DNA of 64,000 nt, from positions 1-64,000 of the forward strand of contig NZ_JAFHKL010000001.1 in NCBI RefSeq assembly GCF_016937655.1, read 5' to 3'. Shown piece after piece: positions 46,901 through 55,218 of this stretch. The DNA comes from Chromobacterium alkanivorans. Lineage in GTDB: Bacteria > Pseudomonadota > Gammaproteobacteria > Burkholderiales > Chromobacteriaceae. The notes beneath the pieces were generated by a model. That model was not told the DNA's origin, did not search any database, and was given only the letters and a program-made list of their open reading frames with translations. Position 1 is the stretch's first letter, and every line of letters starts with the position of its first letter. The position numbers and the translations under genes were made by a program.

Positions 46901-47161
46901 CTGTTCGCGCAGTCTTTGCTTCAGGGTGTCGTTGGTGCGTTCGCGCAGCGCGGACAGGGTTTGCGCGGCGTGGTCGGCGTAGGAGCGCAGGTAGTCGCGC
47001 GCGCGCGCGTAAGCGTCCTGGCGTATGGTGTGCTGGCGGGTCTGGAAGTCGTTCCAGCTGCTCAGCAGGAAGTAGCTGGACAAGGTCAGCGCCAGCATGA
47101 ACACAATGGCGAGCGTGCCAAACAATTGCAGACGGGACAGCTTGGCCTGATTCAACTCCAT
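43982..47161 (-). CDS. Membrane sensor with Cache, two PAS, GGDEF and EAL domains (cyclic-di-GMP enzyme)
   Basis: A 1059-residue inner-membrane protein. A first transmembrane helix (about residues 13-33), a periplasmic double Cache sensor (about 40-345, YFFIDGLDGRCVLLPTA and later GDFMIIDRHGVILLDPSNP) and a second helix (about 347-372) are followed by two PAS domains (about 400-640), then GGDEF and EAL. The diguanylate cyclase motif is intact (RTGGDEF) but no RxxD inhibitory site precedes it. The phosphodiesterase motif is intact (CEALVRW), with DDFGTGYSS and later catalytic residues present. Net activity cannot be predicted. A possible -10 (TATACT at 47193-47198, minus strand) lies upstream. 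Confidence 0.93.
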   Translation of the reverse strand: MELNQAKLSRLQLFGTLAIVFMLALTLSSYFLLSSWNDFQTRQHTIRQDAYARARDYLRSYADHAAQTLSALRERTNDTLKQRLREQVDQAWNLADAIWRQERLRRPPHQVQRLIAEALRPLRYFDGRGYFFIDGLDGRCVLLPTAPQLEGGSLLANRDDQGRYIMRALIESVDNPQQRGFSSYRWYQPGRGEMSEKVAYARRFGPYDWLIGSGEYLNNVETDMQKQGLEMLARMRFGHDSGDFMIIDRHGVILLDPSNPAMNGKHYSALPGADRGRIAELIRRGKQGGFMEYLISSLDAPQGERYLSYARQLPGWDWTLVTSLRVQSIEDSSQRARQELERSLRERIAATLLLTLAALLVAAAFCWCFLRWLNALVQRYRQDLQQSHLSLEQRSRDLRLSHFMVDNATDLIALRNAAGDIVYCNQAARQRLDCGCDAAALTRALFRPAADTLPHTFDTRLQCCGEEQWLEVTVSPLNYQGEDYLCATGRDITARRQTDRQLRLAAKVFESSNEAILVTDPDNRILAVNRAFCAITGYEEAEALGQTPALLASGRHEPAFFENMWQQLTQRGQWSGEIWNRRKNGDIFPEWLNISVLQNEQGEISHYVALFTDISERKEQEARVQHLAEYDALTDLPNRVLINDRLQQAIRQAELRQGQLAVLFVDLDHFKNINDTLGHGLGDELLKQAAGRLGAAVGALDTVGRTGGDEFVLILPSIDQPGEAAQVAERVLAAMQRPFDIGAHQLNVSCSIGISLMPDDGRDLQNLLMNADLAMYHAKAHGRSTFRFYTREMNVEVAERLHLETRLRRAIEHGELYLVYQPQFNMSGERLLGCEALVRWRDPEHGLIMPSRFIPIAEDTGLVVPLGRWVLGEACRQAAQWYDSGLRPVRMAVNVSARQLTRPDFVDDVRDALQSSGLPGYCLEIEVTESTLMEDADFAARQLAVIKAMGVRLSIDDFGTGYSSLAYLKRFAPDTIKIDRSFIIDLPQDEENAAIVSAIVHLANALGMDTLAEGVEHPQQQAYLGKLGCSAMQGYLLGAPLSAEAMEQRMDALRQRLSV

Positions 47162-47267
47162 GTTTTTGTCGTTATCGCTCGGTGGACCCGCCAGTATAAG
47201 GGATTATCGCGTTTGTCATGGCAAAATGTCGGGCCGGCCGGGGCGGAATCGGGTAGAATGGCGGCCG

Positions 47268-47732
47268 GAAGTTGGCCAGGCAGTCGCTGCGTTCGTTCGC
47301 AAGAACGGACGGGGAGGAAAGTCCGGGCTCCGCAGAGCAGGATGCCGGTTAATGGCCGGACGTCGTGAGGCGATGGAAAGTGGCGCAGAGAGCTGAACCG
47401 CCGATGGCCGGAGGAAGCGTTCGCAAGAACGCGGACTCTTGATTTCGCCGCGCAAGCGGCGGGACGGATCAGGCAAGGGTGAAAAGGTGTACTGGCCGGG
47501 CGAGAGTCCGGTCGGACAGATAGGGTGTGGTGCCCTATTCTGCGGTAAGAGCGCACCGCGGACGTGGTAACACGGACGGCAGGCAAAACCCCATCCGGAG
47601 CAAGACCAAATAGGGGGAATTGACGTTGCTCGCGTATATCCCCGGGTAGGTCGCTTGAGCCTGTCGGTAACGGCAGGCCTAGAGGAATGACTGTCCAACG
47701 ACAAGACCCGGCTTATCGGCCAACTTCCACCT
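47268..47732 (+). ncRNA. rnpB: RNase P RNA, bacterial class A
   Basis: The catalytic RNA that removes 5' leaders from tRNA precursors. The P1 helix is seen as GAAGTTGGCC at 47268 pairing with GGCCAACTTC at 47718-47727. The universally conserved GAGGAAAGTCCGGGCTCC is at about 47312, GGTAAGAGCGCACCG at about 47544, and GAGGAATGACTGTCC near the 3' end. At about 465 bases it is longer than E. coli M1 RNA (377), largely through extended stems around 47410-47470. It is followed by a hairpin terminator. Confidence 0.95.
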
Positions 47733-47742
47733 CATCCCCGCG

Positions 47743-47768
47743 CCCCATGGCTTGACGCTATGGGGTTT
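47743..47768 (+). terminator. Terminator after rnpB
   Basis: Stem CCCCAT (47743-47748) with ATGGGG (47760-47765), extended by inner GC pairs, followed by TTTG. It lies just past the RNase P RNA 3' end. Confidence 0.6.
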
Positions 47769-47858
47769 GCTCAAAAAATAAGCAAAAAAAATCCACGTCC
47801 CTGGGAAAAAGCTTTACAATACCGGCCCTTCAGTCAGCTATCCCAGAGTTTCGCAAGC

Positions 47859-48902
47859 ATGCGCATTGGTTCGTACACATTGAAAAACCGGCTGATCGTG
47901 GCGCCCATGGCCGGGGTGACGGATAGACCGTTCCGCATGCTGTGCAAGCAATTGGGCGCCGGCATGGCGGTATCGGAAATGATCACCTCCAACAAGGCGC
48001 TGTGGACCACGGCCAAGACCTTGCGCCGCGCCGACCACGCCGGCGAGGTGGAGCCGATTTCGGTGCAGATCGCCGGTTCCGATCCGGCGCAGATGGCGGA
48101 GGCGGCGCGGCTCAACGTGGAGCGCGGCGCGCAGATCATCGACATCAATATGGGCTGTCCGGCCAAGAAAGTGTGCAATGTGGCCGCCGGCTCGGCGCTG
48201 CTGCGCGACGAGGCGTTGGTGGGCCGCATTCTGGAGGCGGTGGTCAAGGCGGTGGACGTGCCGGTGACGCTGAAGACGCGCACCGGCTGGAGTCCGGAGC
48301 ACCGCAACGCCTTGCGGGTGGCCAGGTTGGCCGAGGATTGCGGCATCGCCGCGCTGGCCTTGCACGGCCGCACCCGCGAAGACATGTACCGCGGCGCGGC
48401 CGAGTACGACACGATACGCGAGGTGAAGCGGCAGATCCGGATTCCGCTGATCGCCAACGGCGACATCGATACCCCGCAGAAAGCACAGTGGGTGCTGGAA
48501 CATACCGGCGCCGATGCCATCATGATAGGACGGGCGGCTCAGGGCCGGCCGTGGATTTTCCGCGAAATCCAGCATTTTCTGGAGAACGGCGAATGCCTGC
48601 CGCCGCCGGAAGTGAGCGAGATTCGCCAGCTCTTGCTGGGGCATCTGGATGAGCTATACCAGTTTTACGGCGAATACTCGGGCTGCCGCATCGCCCGCAA
48701 GCACATCGCCTGGTACACCAAGGGACTGCAGGGCGGCAACGCGTTCCGCCAGCAGATGTACCAACTCGAGTCCACGGCGGAGCAGCGCTTGGCCGTGGCG
48801 GCCTATTTCGACCGTTTGGCCGGGGACTCCGAACGGCTGGTGTATTTGGATGGCGCAGGGGAAGCGTTGGACCACGACCCGGAGACGGTGGTGGATGGCT
48901 AA
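47859..48902 (+). CDS. dusB: tRNA-dihydrouridine synthase B
   Basis: An FMN enzyme of 347 residues that reduces a tRNA uridine to dihydrouridine. The ATG at 47859 gives MRIGSYTLKNRLIVAPMAGVTDRPFR, nearly the E. coli DusB start; the open frame continues upstream into the rnpB terminator and is not expected to be translated. The catalytic Cys100 lies in INMGCPAKKV. TGADAIMIGRAAQGRPWIF forms the phosphate-binding end of the barrel. The dusB-fis order is conserved across proteobacteria; fis follows after 30 bases. Confidence 0.96.
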   Translation: MRIGSYTLKNRLIVAPMAGVTDRPFRMLCKQLGAGMAVSEMITSNKALWTTAKTLRRADHAGEVEPISVQIAGSDPAQMAEAARLNVERGAQIIDINMGCPAKKVCNVAAGSALLRDEALVGRILEAVVKAVDVPVTLKTRTGWSPEHRNALRVARLAEDCGIAALALHGRTREDMYRGAAEYDTIREVKRQIRIPLIANGDIDTPQKAQWVLEHTGADAIMIGRAAQGRPWIFREIQHFLENGECLPPPEVSEIRQLLLGHLDELYQFYGEYSGCRIARKHIAWYTKGLQGGNAFRQQMYQLESTAEQRLAVAAYFDRLAGDSERLVYLDGAGEALDHDPETVVDG

Positions 48903-48932
48903 TTCCAATCAGACTTGGACAGAATAATAACC

Positions 48933-49169
48933 ATGCAGAACAATGACCATATCTCGCAGTCGGTGAGGCTGGCGATGGAACAGTATTTCAGGGACCTGGA
49001 TGGCGAGAACCCCTCCGCCATCTACGACATGGTGTTGGCTTGCGTGGAAAAGCCATTGCTCGAGGTGGTGCTGATACACACCCAGGGCAATCAGACCCGG
49101 GCGGCGGAGTTGCTGGGATTGAACCGCAACACCCTGCGCAAAAAGATGAAGTCTTATGATTTGATATGA
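48933..49169 (+). CDS. fis: DNA-binding protein Fis
   Basis: A 78-residue nucleoid protein. The C-terminal helix-turn-helix GNQTRAAELLGLNRNTLRKKMKSYDL is nearly identical to E. coli Fis. The N-terminus is shorter than the 98-residue E. coli protein, as is normal in beta-proteobacteria. The start at 48933 gives MQNNDHISQSVRLAMEQYF. It is co-transcribed with dusB and ends at a strong terminator. Confidence 0.95.
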   Translation: MQNNDHISQSVRLAMEQYFRDLDGENPSAIYDMVLACVEKPLLEVVLIHTQGNQTRAAELLGLNRNTLRKKMKSYDLI

Positions 49170-49174
49170 AGACA

Positions 49175-49210
49175 AACCGGCCATACCGAACAGGGTGGCC
49201 GGTTTTTTTT
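49175..49210 (+). terminator. Terminator after fis
   Basis: Perfect 9-base stem AACCGGCCA (49175-49183) and TGGCCGGTT (49196-49204), 12-base loop, followed by a run of T's. It ends the dusB-fis transcript before purH. Confidence 0.93.
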
Positions 49211-49242
49211 GTGTTTCTTTTTAGTTAACGCGGTAGAGAACC

Positions 49243-50820
49243 ATGAGCAAAATCGAACGCGCGCTGATCAGCGTCTCCGACAAGAGCGGCATTCTGGAAT
49301 TCGCCCAGGCCCTGGCCTCCCAAGGCGTGCACATCCTGTCCACCGGCGGCACCGCCAAGCTGCTGGCCGACGCCGGCGTGCCGGTGACCGAGGTGTCCGA
49401 CTACACCGGCTTCCCGGAAATGCTGGACGGCCGGGTCAAGACCCTGCACCCGAAAGTGCACGGCGGCATCCTGGGCCGCCGCGACCTGCCGGAACACGTG
49501 GCCAAGATGGCCGAGCATGAGATCGGCAACATCGATCTGGTCTGCGTCAATCTCTACCCGTTCGAAGCCACCATCGCCAATCCGGACTGCGCGCTGGAAG
49601 ACGCGATCGAGAACATCGACATCGGCGGGCCGACCATGGTGCGCTCCGCCGCCAAGAACTGGGCGCACGTGGCCATCGTCACCGACGCCGCAGACTACGC
49701 GGCGCTGGCCGAGGAAATGCGCGCCAACGGCGGCGCCTTGTCCAAGGCCACCCGCTTCGAGCTGGCCAAGAAGGCCTTCACCCACACCGCCGCCTACGAC
49801 GGCGCGATTTCCAACTACCTGACCAGCCTGGCCGACGGCGCGCTGGCGGGCAAGCCGGAACGCGTGGCCTTCCCCAAACGCCTCAACGCCCAGTTCGTCA
49901 AAGTGCAGGACATGCGTTACGGCGAGAACCCGCACCAGGCGGCCGCCTTCTACCGCGATCTGGATCCGGCGGCCGGCTCCATCGCCAATTACCGCCAGCT
50001 GCAGGGCAAGGAACTGTCCTACAACAATATCGCCGACGCCGACGCGGCCTGGGAGGCGGTGAAGACCTTCGACGACACCGCCTGCGTCATCGTCAAGCAC
50101 GCCAACCCCTGCGGCGTGGCGGTTGCGGGCGACACACTCAGCGCCTACCGGCTGGCCTTCGCCACCGACACCACCAGCGCCTTCGGCGGCATCATCGCCT
50201 TCAACCGCCCGGTGGACGCCGCCACGGTGGAAGCGGTGACCGGCCAATTCCTGGAGGTATTGATCGCGCCGTCCTTCACCGAGGAGGCCAAGGCCGTCAT
50301 CGCCGCCAAGAAAAACGTGCGCGTGCTGGAAATCCCGCTGGAAGCCGGCGCCAACCGCTTCGAACTGAAGCGCGTCGGCGGCGGCGTGCTGGTGCAGACG
50401 CCGGACATTCGCAATGTGGGCCTGGACGAGTTGCGGGTGGTGACCCAGCGTCAACCGTCGCCGCAGGAGCTGTCCGATCTGCTGTTCGCCTGGCGCGTGG
50501 CCAAATATGTGAAGTCGAATGCAATTGTTTTCTGTAAAAATGGTCAGACTGCCGGTATCGGCGCCGGTCAGATGAGCCGCGTCGACTCCACCCGCATCGC
50601 CGCGCGCAAGGCGGCCGACGCCGGCTTGAGCCTGCAGGGCGCGGTGGCGTCGTCCGACGCCTTCTTCCCGTTCCGCGACGGCATCGACGTGATCGCCGAG
50701 CAGGGAATCAAGGCCATCATCCAGCCAGGCGGTTCGATGCGCGACGAGGAAGTGTTCGCCGCCGCCGACGAGCACGGCATCGCGATGGTGCTCACCGGGG
50801 TGCGTCACTTCCGCCACTGA
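49243..50820 (+). CDS. purH: Bifunctional AICAR transformylase / IMP cyclohydrolase
   Basis: Catalyses the last two steps of de novo IMP synthesis. At 525 residues it has the normal two-domain layout: the cyclohydrolase (MGS-like) domain (about 1-190, [10 protein letters not shown] and [15 protein letters not shown]) and the transformylase domain (about 200-525, [14 protein letters not shown] and the catalytic Lys-His in [12 protein letters not shown]). It is downstream of the fis terminator, with its own ribosome site, and upstream of pagP and purD. Confidence 0.97.
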   Translation: MSKIERALISVSDKSGILEFAQALASQGVHILSTGGTAKLLADAGVPVTEVSDYTGFPEMLDGRVKTLHPKVHGGILGRRDLPEHVAKMAEHEIGNIDLVCVNLYPFEATIANPDCALEDAIENIDIGGPTMVRSAAKNWAHVAIVTDAADYAALAEEMRANGGALSKATRFELAKKAFTHTAAYDGAISNYLTSLADGALAGKPERVAFPKRLNAQFVKVQDMRYGENPHQAAAFYRDLDPAAGSIANYRQLQGKELSYNNIADADAAWEAVKTFDDTACVIVKHANPCGVAVAGDTLSAYRLAFATDTTSAFGGIIAFNRPVDAATVEAVTGQFLEVLIAPSFTEEAKAVIAAKKNVRVLEIPLEAGANRFELKRVGGGVLVQTPDIRNVGLDELRVVTQRQPSPQELSDLLFAWRVAKYVKSNAIVFCKNGQTAGIGAGQMSRVDSTRIAARKAADAGLSLQGAVASSDAFFPFRDGIDVIAEQGIKAIIQPGGSMRDEEVFAAADEHGIAMVLTGVRHFRH

Positions 50821-50840
50821 GTGGTTCCGATTAACCGGAG

Positions 50841-50860
50841 GAGGCCGGCATGCCGGCTTC
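50841..50860 (+). terminator. Hairpin after purH
   Basis: Near-perfect palindrome GAGGCCGGCATGCCGGCTTC followed by TTTG, 20 bases past the purH stop and 25 before pagP. A weak terminator or attenuator candidate. Confidence 0.45.
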
Positions 50861-50884
50861 TTTGCATGGGTTTGTTGTTTTTCG

Positions 50885-51445
50885 ATGAGAGCAATTGTCT
50901 GTTGGCTGGGCGCCGGCTTGTTGGCGTTCGGCAGTCTGACGGCGCGGGCCGAAGAGTCCGCCGCCGAGTCGCAAGGTTTCTGGCAACGCGGCCGCGCCAA
51001 TATCGAGGCGGCCTGGCGTTCCGACCAGTATGAGCTGTACGTGCCGGCGGTGACGTGGCATAACCGCGCCTTCTACGATAGAGAGAAGATCCAGCAGTTC
51101 AACGAACGGCCGTGGGGCCTGGGAGCGGGGCGCTATCGCTACGACGCCGACGGCGACTGGCACGCGGTGTACGCGATGGCCTTTCTCGATTCGCACAATG
51201 ACGTCGAGCCCTTCGTCGGCTACGCCTTCCAGAAAGTATGGCGTCCGCTGGACGGCTGGCGGCTGGGCGCGGGCTTCACCGCCGGCGTCACCGCGCGCTC
51301 GGACTACAGCTATGCGCCGCTGCCGGCGGTGCTGCCGCTGGTGTCGGTGGAATACCGCCGGCTGGCCTTGCAGGCCACCTATATCCCGGGCGGGCACAAC
51401 AACGGCAATGTGTTGTTCGCCTGGCTGCGTTGGCAGTTGAGTTGA
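50885..51445 (+). CDS. pagP: Lipid A palmitoyltransferase PagP
   Basis: An outer-membrane beta-barrel enzyme of 186 residues that moves palmitate from phospholipid to lipid A. It has a signal peptide (MRAIVCWLGAGLLAFGSLTARA). The catalytic residues correspond to His59 (AVTWHNR), Asp102 and Ser103 (MAFLDSHND), with the same spacing as His33/Asp76/Ser77 of mature E. coli PagP. FTAGVTAR and TYIPGGHNNGNVLFAWLRWQ are diagnostic. No clear ribosome site precedes the ATG. It sits, unusually, between purH and purD. Confidence 0.93.
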   Translation: MRAIVCWLGAGLLAFGSLTARAEESAAESQGFWQRGRANIEAAWRSDQYELYVPAVTWHNRAFYDREKIQQFNERPWGLGAGRYRYDADGDWHAVYAMAFLDSHNDVEPFVGYAFQKVWRPLDGWRLGAGFTAGVTARSDYSYAPLPAVLPLVSVEYRRLALQATYIPGGHNNGNVLFAWLRWQLS

Positions 51446-51498
51446 GTGAAGAATCCGGCGCGTTGCGGCGCGCCGCAAAAACGAGTGGAGCATCGCAC

Positions 51499-52776
51499 AT
51501 GAAAGTACTGGTTATCGGCTCCGGCGGGCGCGAGCACGCGCTGGCCTGGCGCATCGCCAAGTCGCGCCGGGTGTCCAAGGTCTTTGTCGCGCCCGGCAAC
51601 GCCGGCACCGCGCTGGACTCCAACCTGACCAACGTCGAGCTCGGCAGCGTGGCGGAGTGGGTGGCTTTCGCCAAGCAGGAGAAGATCGAGCTGACGGTGG
51701 TGGGCCCGGAAGCGCCGCTGGCGGCCGGCGTGGTCGACGCCTTCCGCGCCGAGGGGTTGCGGATTTTCGGCCCCACTCAATACTGCGCGCAGCTGGAAAG
51801 CTCCAAGGATTTCGCCAAGGCCTTCATGAAGCGCCACGGCATCCCCACCGCCGCGTATGAAACCTTCAGCGAGGCCGCCGCCGCCCATGCCTATGTCGAC
51901 GCCAAGGGCGCGCCCATCGTGATCAAGGCCGACGGCCTGGCCGCCGGCAAGGGCGTGGTGGTGGCGCTGACGCTGGACGAGGCGCACGCCGCCATCGACG
52001 ACATGCTGGTGGGCAACAAGATGGGCAGCGCCGGCGCGCGAGTGGTGATCGAGGATTTCCTGCAGGGCGAGGAGGCCAGCTTCATCGTGATGGTGGACGG
52101 CGACCACGTGCTGCCGATGGCCACCAGCCAGGACCACAAACGGCTGCTGGACAACGATCAGGGCCCGAACACCGGCGGCATGGGCGCGTACAGCCCGGCG
52201 CCGGTGGTGACGCCGGCGGTGCACAACCGGGTGATGCGCGAAATCATCCTGCCCACGGTACTGGGCATGAAAAAGGACGGCCACAGCTATACCGGCTTCC
52301 TTTACGCCGGGCTGATGATAGACGCGCAGGGCAATCCCTACACCATCGAGTTCAACTGCCGTTTCGGCGATCCGGAAACCCAGCCCATCATGGCGCGGCT
52401 GAAGTCCGATTTCACCGTGCTGCTGGAAGCCGGCGTCAACGGCCGCTTGAACCAGGTGGAAGCGGAATGGGACCGACGCGTGGCCTTGGGCGTGGTGCTG
52501 GCGGCCGAGGGCTATCCGGAAGCGCCGCGCAAGGGCGATTTGATCAGCGGCCTGCCGCCGGAAGGCGAGGACGGCATGGTGTTCCACGCCGGCGTCAGCC
52601 TGGACGCGGACAAGCAGCTGCGCAGCAACGGCGGCCGGGTGTTGTGCGCGGTGGGCCTTGGCGACAGCGTCAAGATGGCGCAGGGCAAGGCTTACGCGCT
52701 GGCCGACCAGATCCAGTTCGCAGGCAAGCAGCTGCGGCGGGACATCGGCGCGCGCGCGATCGGCCGCAAACATTAG
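51499..52776 (+). CDS. purD: Phosphoribosylamine-glycine ligase
   Basis: An ATP-grasp ligase of 425 residues, second step of de novo purine synthesis. The ATG at 51499 has GGAG upstream and gives MKVLVIGSGGREHALAWR, the family signature. APIVIKADGLAAGKGVVVA, RLLDNDQGPNTGGMGAYSP and IEFNCRFGDPETQ are intact. It is 53 bases after pagP and ends at a strong terminator. Confidence 0.97.
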   Translation: MKVLVIGSGGREHALAWRIAKSRRVSKVFVAPGNAGTALDSNLTNVELGSVAEWVAFAKQEKIELTVVGPEAPLAAGVVDAFRAEGLRIFGPTQYCAQLESSKDFAKAFMKRHGIPTAAYETFSEAAAAHAYVDAKGAPIVIKADGLAAGKGVVVALTLDEAHAAIDDMLVGNKMGSAGARVVIEDFLQGEEASFIVMVDGDHVLPMATSQDHKRLLDNDQGPNTGGMGAYSPAPVVTPAVHNRVMREIILPTVLGMKKDGHSYTGFLYAGLMIDAQGNPYTIEFNCRFGDPETQPIMARLKSDFTVLLEAGVNGRLNQVEAEWDRRVALGVVLAAEGYPEAPRKGDLISGLPPEGEDGMVFHAGVSLDADKQLRSNGGRVLCAVGLGDSVKMAQGKAYALADQIQFAGKQLRRDIGARAIGRKH

Positions 52777-52796
52777 CGTCTTGCCGTTTGATAGAG

Positions 52797-52823
52797 AAAC
52801 AGCGCCGCAAGCGGCGCTGTTTT
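52797..52823. terminator. Bidirectional terminator between purD and rmlC
   Basis: Perfect 12-base stem AAACAGCGCCGC/GCGGCGCTGTTT with a 2-base AA loop. The T-run is on the plus strand, and the A-rich left arm provides T's on the minus strand, suiting convergent purD and rmlC. Confidence 0.9.
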
Positions 52824-52845
52824 CATTTCCGGGCTTGGATCCGGC

Positions 52846-53391
52846 TCAGCCCAGTTCAGCCTGGCGCAGGCCGGGCGCGGCGCCGTCCTTGGCCGACAGT
52901 TGCGGCTCGCCGTCCAGCGGCCAGGCAATGGCCAGCTCCGGATCGTTCCAGGCGATGGAACGCTCCAGCTCTTTGAACCAATAGTCGGTGGTTTTGTACA
53001 GGAACTCGGCGCTGTCCGACAGGGTGAGGAAGCCGTGAGCGAAACCGGGCGGCACCCAGAGCTGACGTTTATTGGCGGCGGACAGGTGTACGCCCACCCA
53101 TTGGCCGAAACTGGCGGAGCCGGGGCGGATGTCGACGGCGACGTCGAAGACTTCGCCGGCGATCACCCGCACCAGCTTGCCCTGGGCGTGCGGCGCCAGT
53201 TGATAGTGCAGGCCGCGCAGCACGCCCTTGGCCGAGCGGCTGTGATTGTCCTGCACGAAGGGCGCGGCGCAGCCGACGGCGGCTTCGAAACGCTGTTGAT
53301 TGAAGCTTTCGAAAAAGAAGCCGCGTTCGTCGCCGAATACGGCGGGTTCGATGATTTTGACGTCGGGAATGCTGGTGTCGATGATGTTCAT
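52846..53391 (-). CDS. rmlC: dTDP-4-dehydrorhamnose 3,5-epimerase
   Basis: A 181-residue cupin epimerase, third step of dTDP-L-rhamnose synthesis. The catalytic His62 is in GVLRGLHYQ and the active-site Tyr is in EFLYKTTDYW; VPPGFAHGFLTLS is a further signature. It is the last gene of the leftward rmlB-rmlD-rmlA-rmlC operon, 16 bases after rmlA. Confidence 0.96.
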   Translation of the reverse strand: MNIIDTSIPDVKIIEPAVFGDERGFFFESFNQQRFEAAVGCAAPFVQDNHSRSAKGVLRGLHYQLAPHAQGKLVRVIAGEVFDVAVDIRPGSASFGQWVGVHLSAANKRQLWVPPGFAHGFLTLSDSAEFLYKTTDYWFKELERSIAWNDPELAIAWPLDGEPQLSAKDGAAPGLRQAELG

Positions 53392-53407
53392 GTGTCGCTC
53401 GTCAAGA

Positions 53408-54295
53408 TCAATAGACCGGCTGATCCAGCATCGCCAGCAGATAGCGGCCGTAGCCGGTCTTCTGCAGCGGTTTGGCCAGTAGGCGCACCTGCTCGTCGCC
53501 TATCCAGCCGGAGCGGTAGGCCACTTCTTCCGGGCAGGCCACTTTCAGGCCCTGACGGCTTTCGATGGTGGCGATGAACTGGCTGGCTTCCAGCATGGAT
53601 TCATGGGTGCCGGTGTCCAGCCAGGCATAGCCGCGGCCCATGGTCTGCACCGAGAGCTGGCCCTGCTGCAAATAGACGTTGTTGACGTCGGTGATCTCCA
53701 GTTCGCCGCGCGGCGAGGGCTTGATCGCCTTGGCGATGTCCACCACCTGCTCGTCGTAGAAGTACAGGCCGGTCACCGCGTAATTGGACTTGGGCTGCGC
53801 TGGTTTTTCCTCGATGGACAGCGCCTTGCCGTCGGCGTCGAAGGCCACCACGCCGTAGCGCTCCGGGTCGTTGACGCGGTAGGCGAACACGCTGGCGCCG
53901 CTGCGCTTGGCGTTGGCGTCTTGCAGCAAGGCGGAAAAGTCGTGGCCGTAATAAATGTTGTCGCCCAGCACCAGCGCCGACGGCGCGCCGGCCAGGAAGT
54001 CCTCGCCGATGATGAAGGCCTGGGCCAGGCCGTCCGGACTGGGCTGCACCGCGTATTGCAGCCGCAGCCCCCATTGGCTGCCGTCGCCCAGCAGCTGTTC
54101 GAAGCGCGGCGTGTCCTGCGGGGTGGAGATGATCAGGATCTCGCGGATGCCGGCCAGCATCAGCGTGGTCAGCGGATAGTAGATCATCGGCTTGTCGTAG
54201 ATGGGCAGCAATTGCTTGCTGACCGAAATGGTGGCCGGGTAGAGCCGGGTGCCGGAGCCACCGGCCAGGATGATGCCTTTGCGTGCCTGAGTCAT
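53408..54295 (-). CDS. rmlA: Glucose-1-phosphate thymidylyltransferase
   Basis: A 295-residue nucleotidyltransferase that makes dTDP-glucose. The nucleotide motif [11 protein letters not shown] is at the N-terminus, followed by [24 protein letters not shown] and [22 protein letters not shown], all diagnostic. Its start overlaps the rmlD stop by 4 bases. Confidence 0.97.
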   Translation of the reverse strand: MTQARKGIILAGGSGTRLYPATISVSKQLLPIYDKPMIYYPLTTLMLAGIREILIISTPQDTPRFEQLLGDGSQWGLRLQYAVQPSPDGLAQAFIIGEDFLAGAPSALVLGDNIYYGHDFSALLQDANAKRSGASVFAYRVNDPERYGVVAFDADGKALSIEEKPAQPKSNYAVTGLYFYDEQVVDIAKAIKPSPRGELEITDVNNVYLQQGQLSVQTMGRGYAWLDTGTHESMLEASQFIATIESRQGLKVACPEEVAYRSGWIGDEQVRLLAKPLQKTGYGRYLLAMLDQPVY

Positions 54296-55218
54296 TGGAT
54301 ATCTTTCTGTTGCGGCTGGGCGCCGAGTTCGGCCAGCACCTGTTCAACGCCGCTTTCCCAGCGCGGCAGCGCGAGGCCGAAGGTTTGCCGCAGCTTGGCG
54401 CAGTCCAGCCGGGAGTTGGCGGGACGGGGAGCCGGCAAGGGGTAGTCGGCGGTGGCGATCGGCGCGATGTCGGCGGGCGACAGCCGCAGAGCGTAGCCCT
54501 GTCTGCCGGCCTCGGTCACCAGGAAGCGGGCGTAGCCGTGCCAGCTGGTTTCGCCCTGCGCCGCCAGGTGGTAGCTGCCGTAGGCGAAGCCGGCCGGATT
54601 GCGCAGATAGTCGCGCAGCAGCGCCGCGGTGACTTCGGCGATCAGAGCGGTGGAGGTGGGCGCGCCGATCTGATCGGCCACCACTCTCAGGCTGTCGCGC
54701 TCTTGCGCCAGACGCAGGATGGTTTTCAGGAAATTGCCGCCGTGGGCGCCGAACACCCAGCTGGTGCGCAGGATCAAATGCCGCGGCGCGGCGGCGCGCA
54801 CCGCCTCTTCGCCTTCCCATTTGCTCCGGCCGTAGACCGAGCGCGGCTGGGCCGGATCGTCCTCGCGCCAGGGCCTCTCGCCGGCGCCGTCGAACACGTA
54901 GTCGGTGGAATAGTGCAGCAGCAGCGCTTGCCGTCGCGCCGCCCATTGCGCCAGCAGCGCCGGCGCGGCGGCGTTGACCGCCAGGGCTTGCTCCGGCTCG
55001 CTCTCGGCGCGGTCCACCGCGGTGTAGGCGGCGGGGTTGACGATGATGTCGGGTTGATGGCGTTCCAGCGCCTCAAGGATGCTGTCGGCGCGGCTCAGGT
55101 CCAGTTCGTTTCGACCCAGCGCGACGAGCGCGCCCAGCGGCGCCAGCGCGGCCCGCAACTGATGGCCGAGCTGGCCGTTGATCCCGGTCAACAGTATGGT
55201 GGGCGCGCGCTCAGCCAT
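54292..55218 (-). CDS. rmlD: dTDP-4-dehydrorhamnose reductase
   Basis: A 308-residue extended SDR, last step of dTDP-L-rhamnose synthesis. The NADPH motif is visible as [11 protein letters not shown], with YSTDYVFDG and the YGRSKWEGE (Tyr-x3-Lys) catalytic segment. Its start overlaps rmlB by 8 bases and its stop overlaps rmlA by 4, so the operon is tightly coupled. Confidence 0.96.
   Translation of the reverse strand: MAERAPTILLTGINGQLGHQLRAALAPLGALVALGRNELDLSRADSILEALERHQPDIIVNPAAYTAVDRAESEPEQALAVNAAAPALLAQWAARRQALLLHYSTDYVFDGAGERPWREDDPAQPRSVYGRSKWEGEEAVRAAAPRHLILRTSWVFGAHGGNFLKTILRLAQERDSLRVVADQIGAPTSTALIAEVTAALLRDYLRNPAGFAYGSYHLAAQGETSWHGYARFLVTEAGRQGYALRLSPADIAPIATADYPLPAPRPANSRLDCAKLRQTFGLALPRWESGVEQVLAELGAQPQQKDIQ

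Noticed and set aside
47213-47259. Promoter for rnpB from TTGTCA (47213) and TAGAAT (47254)
   Set aside because: The spacing of 35 bases is too long for one promoter; TAGAAT alone may be the -10 but no -35 matches.
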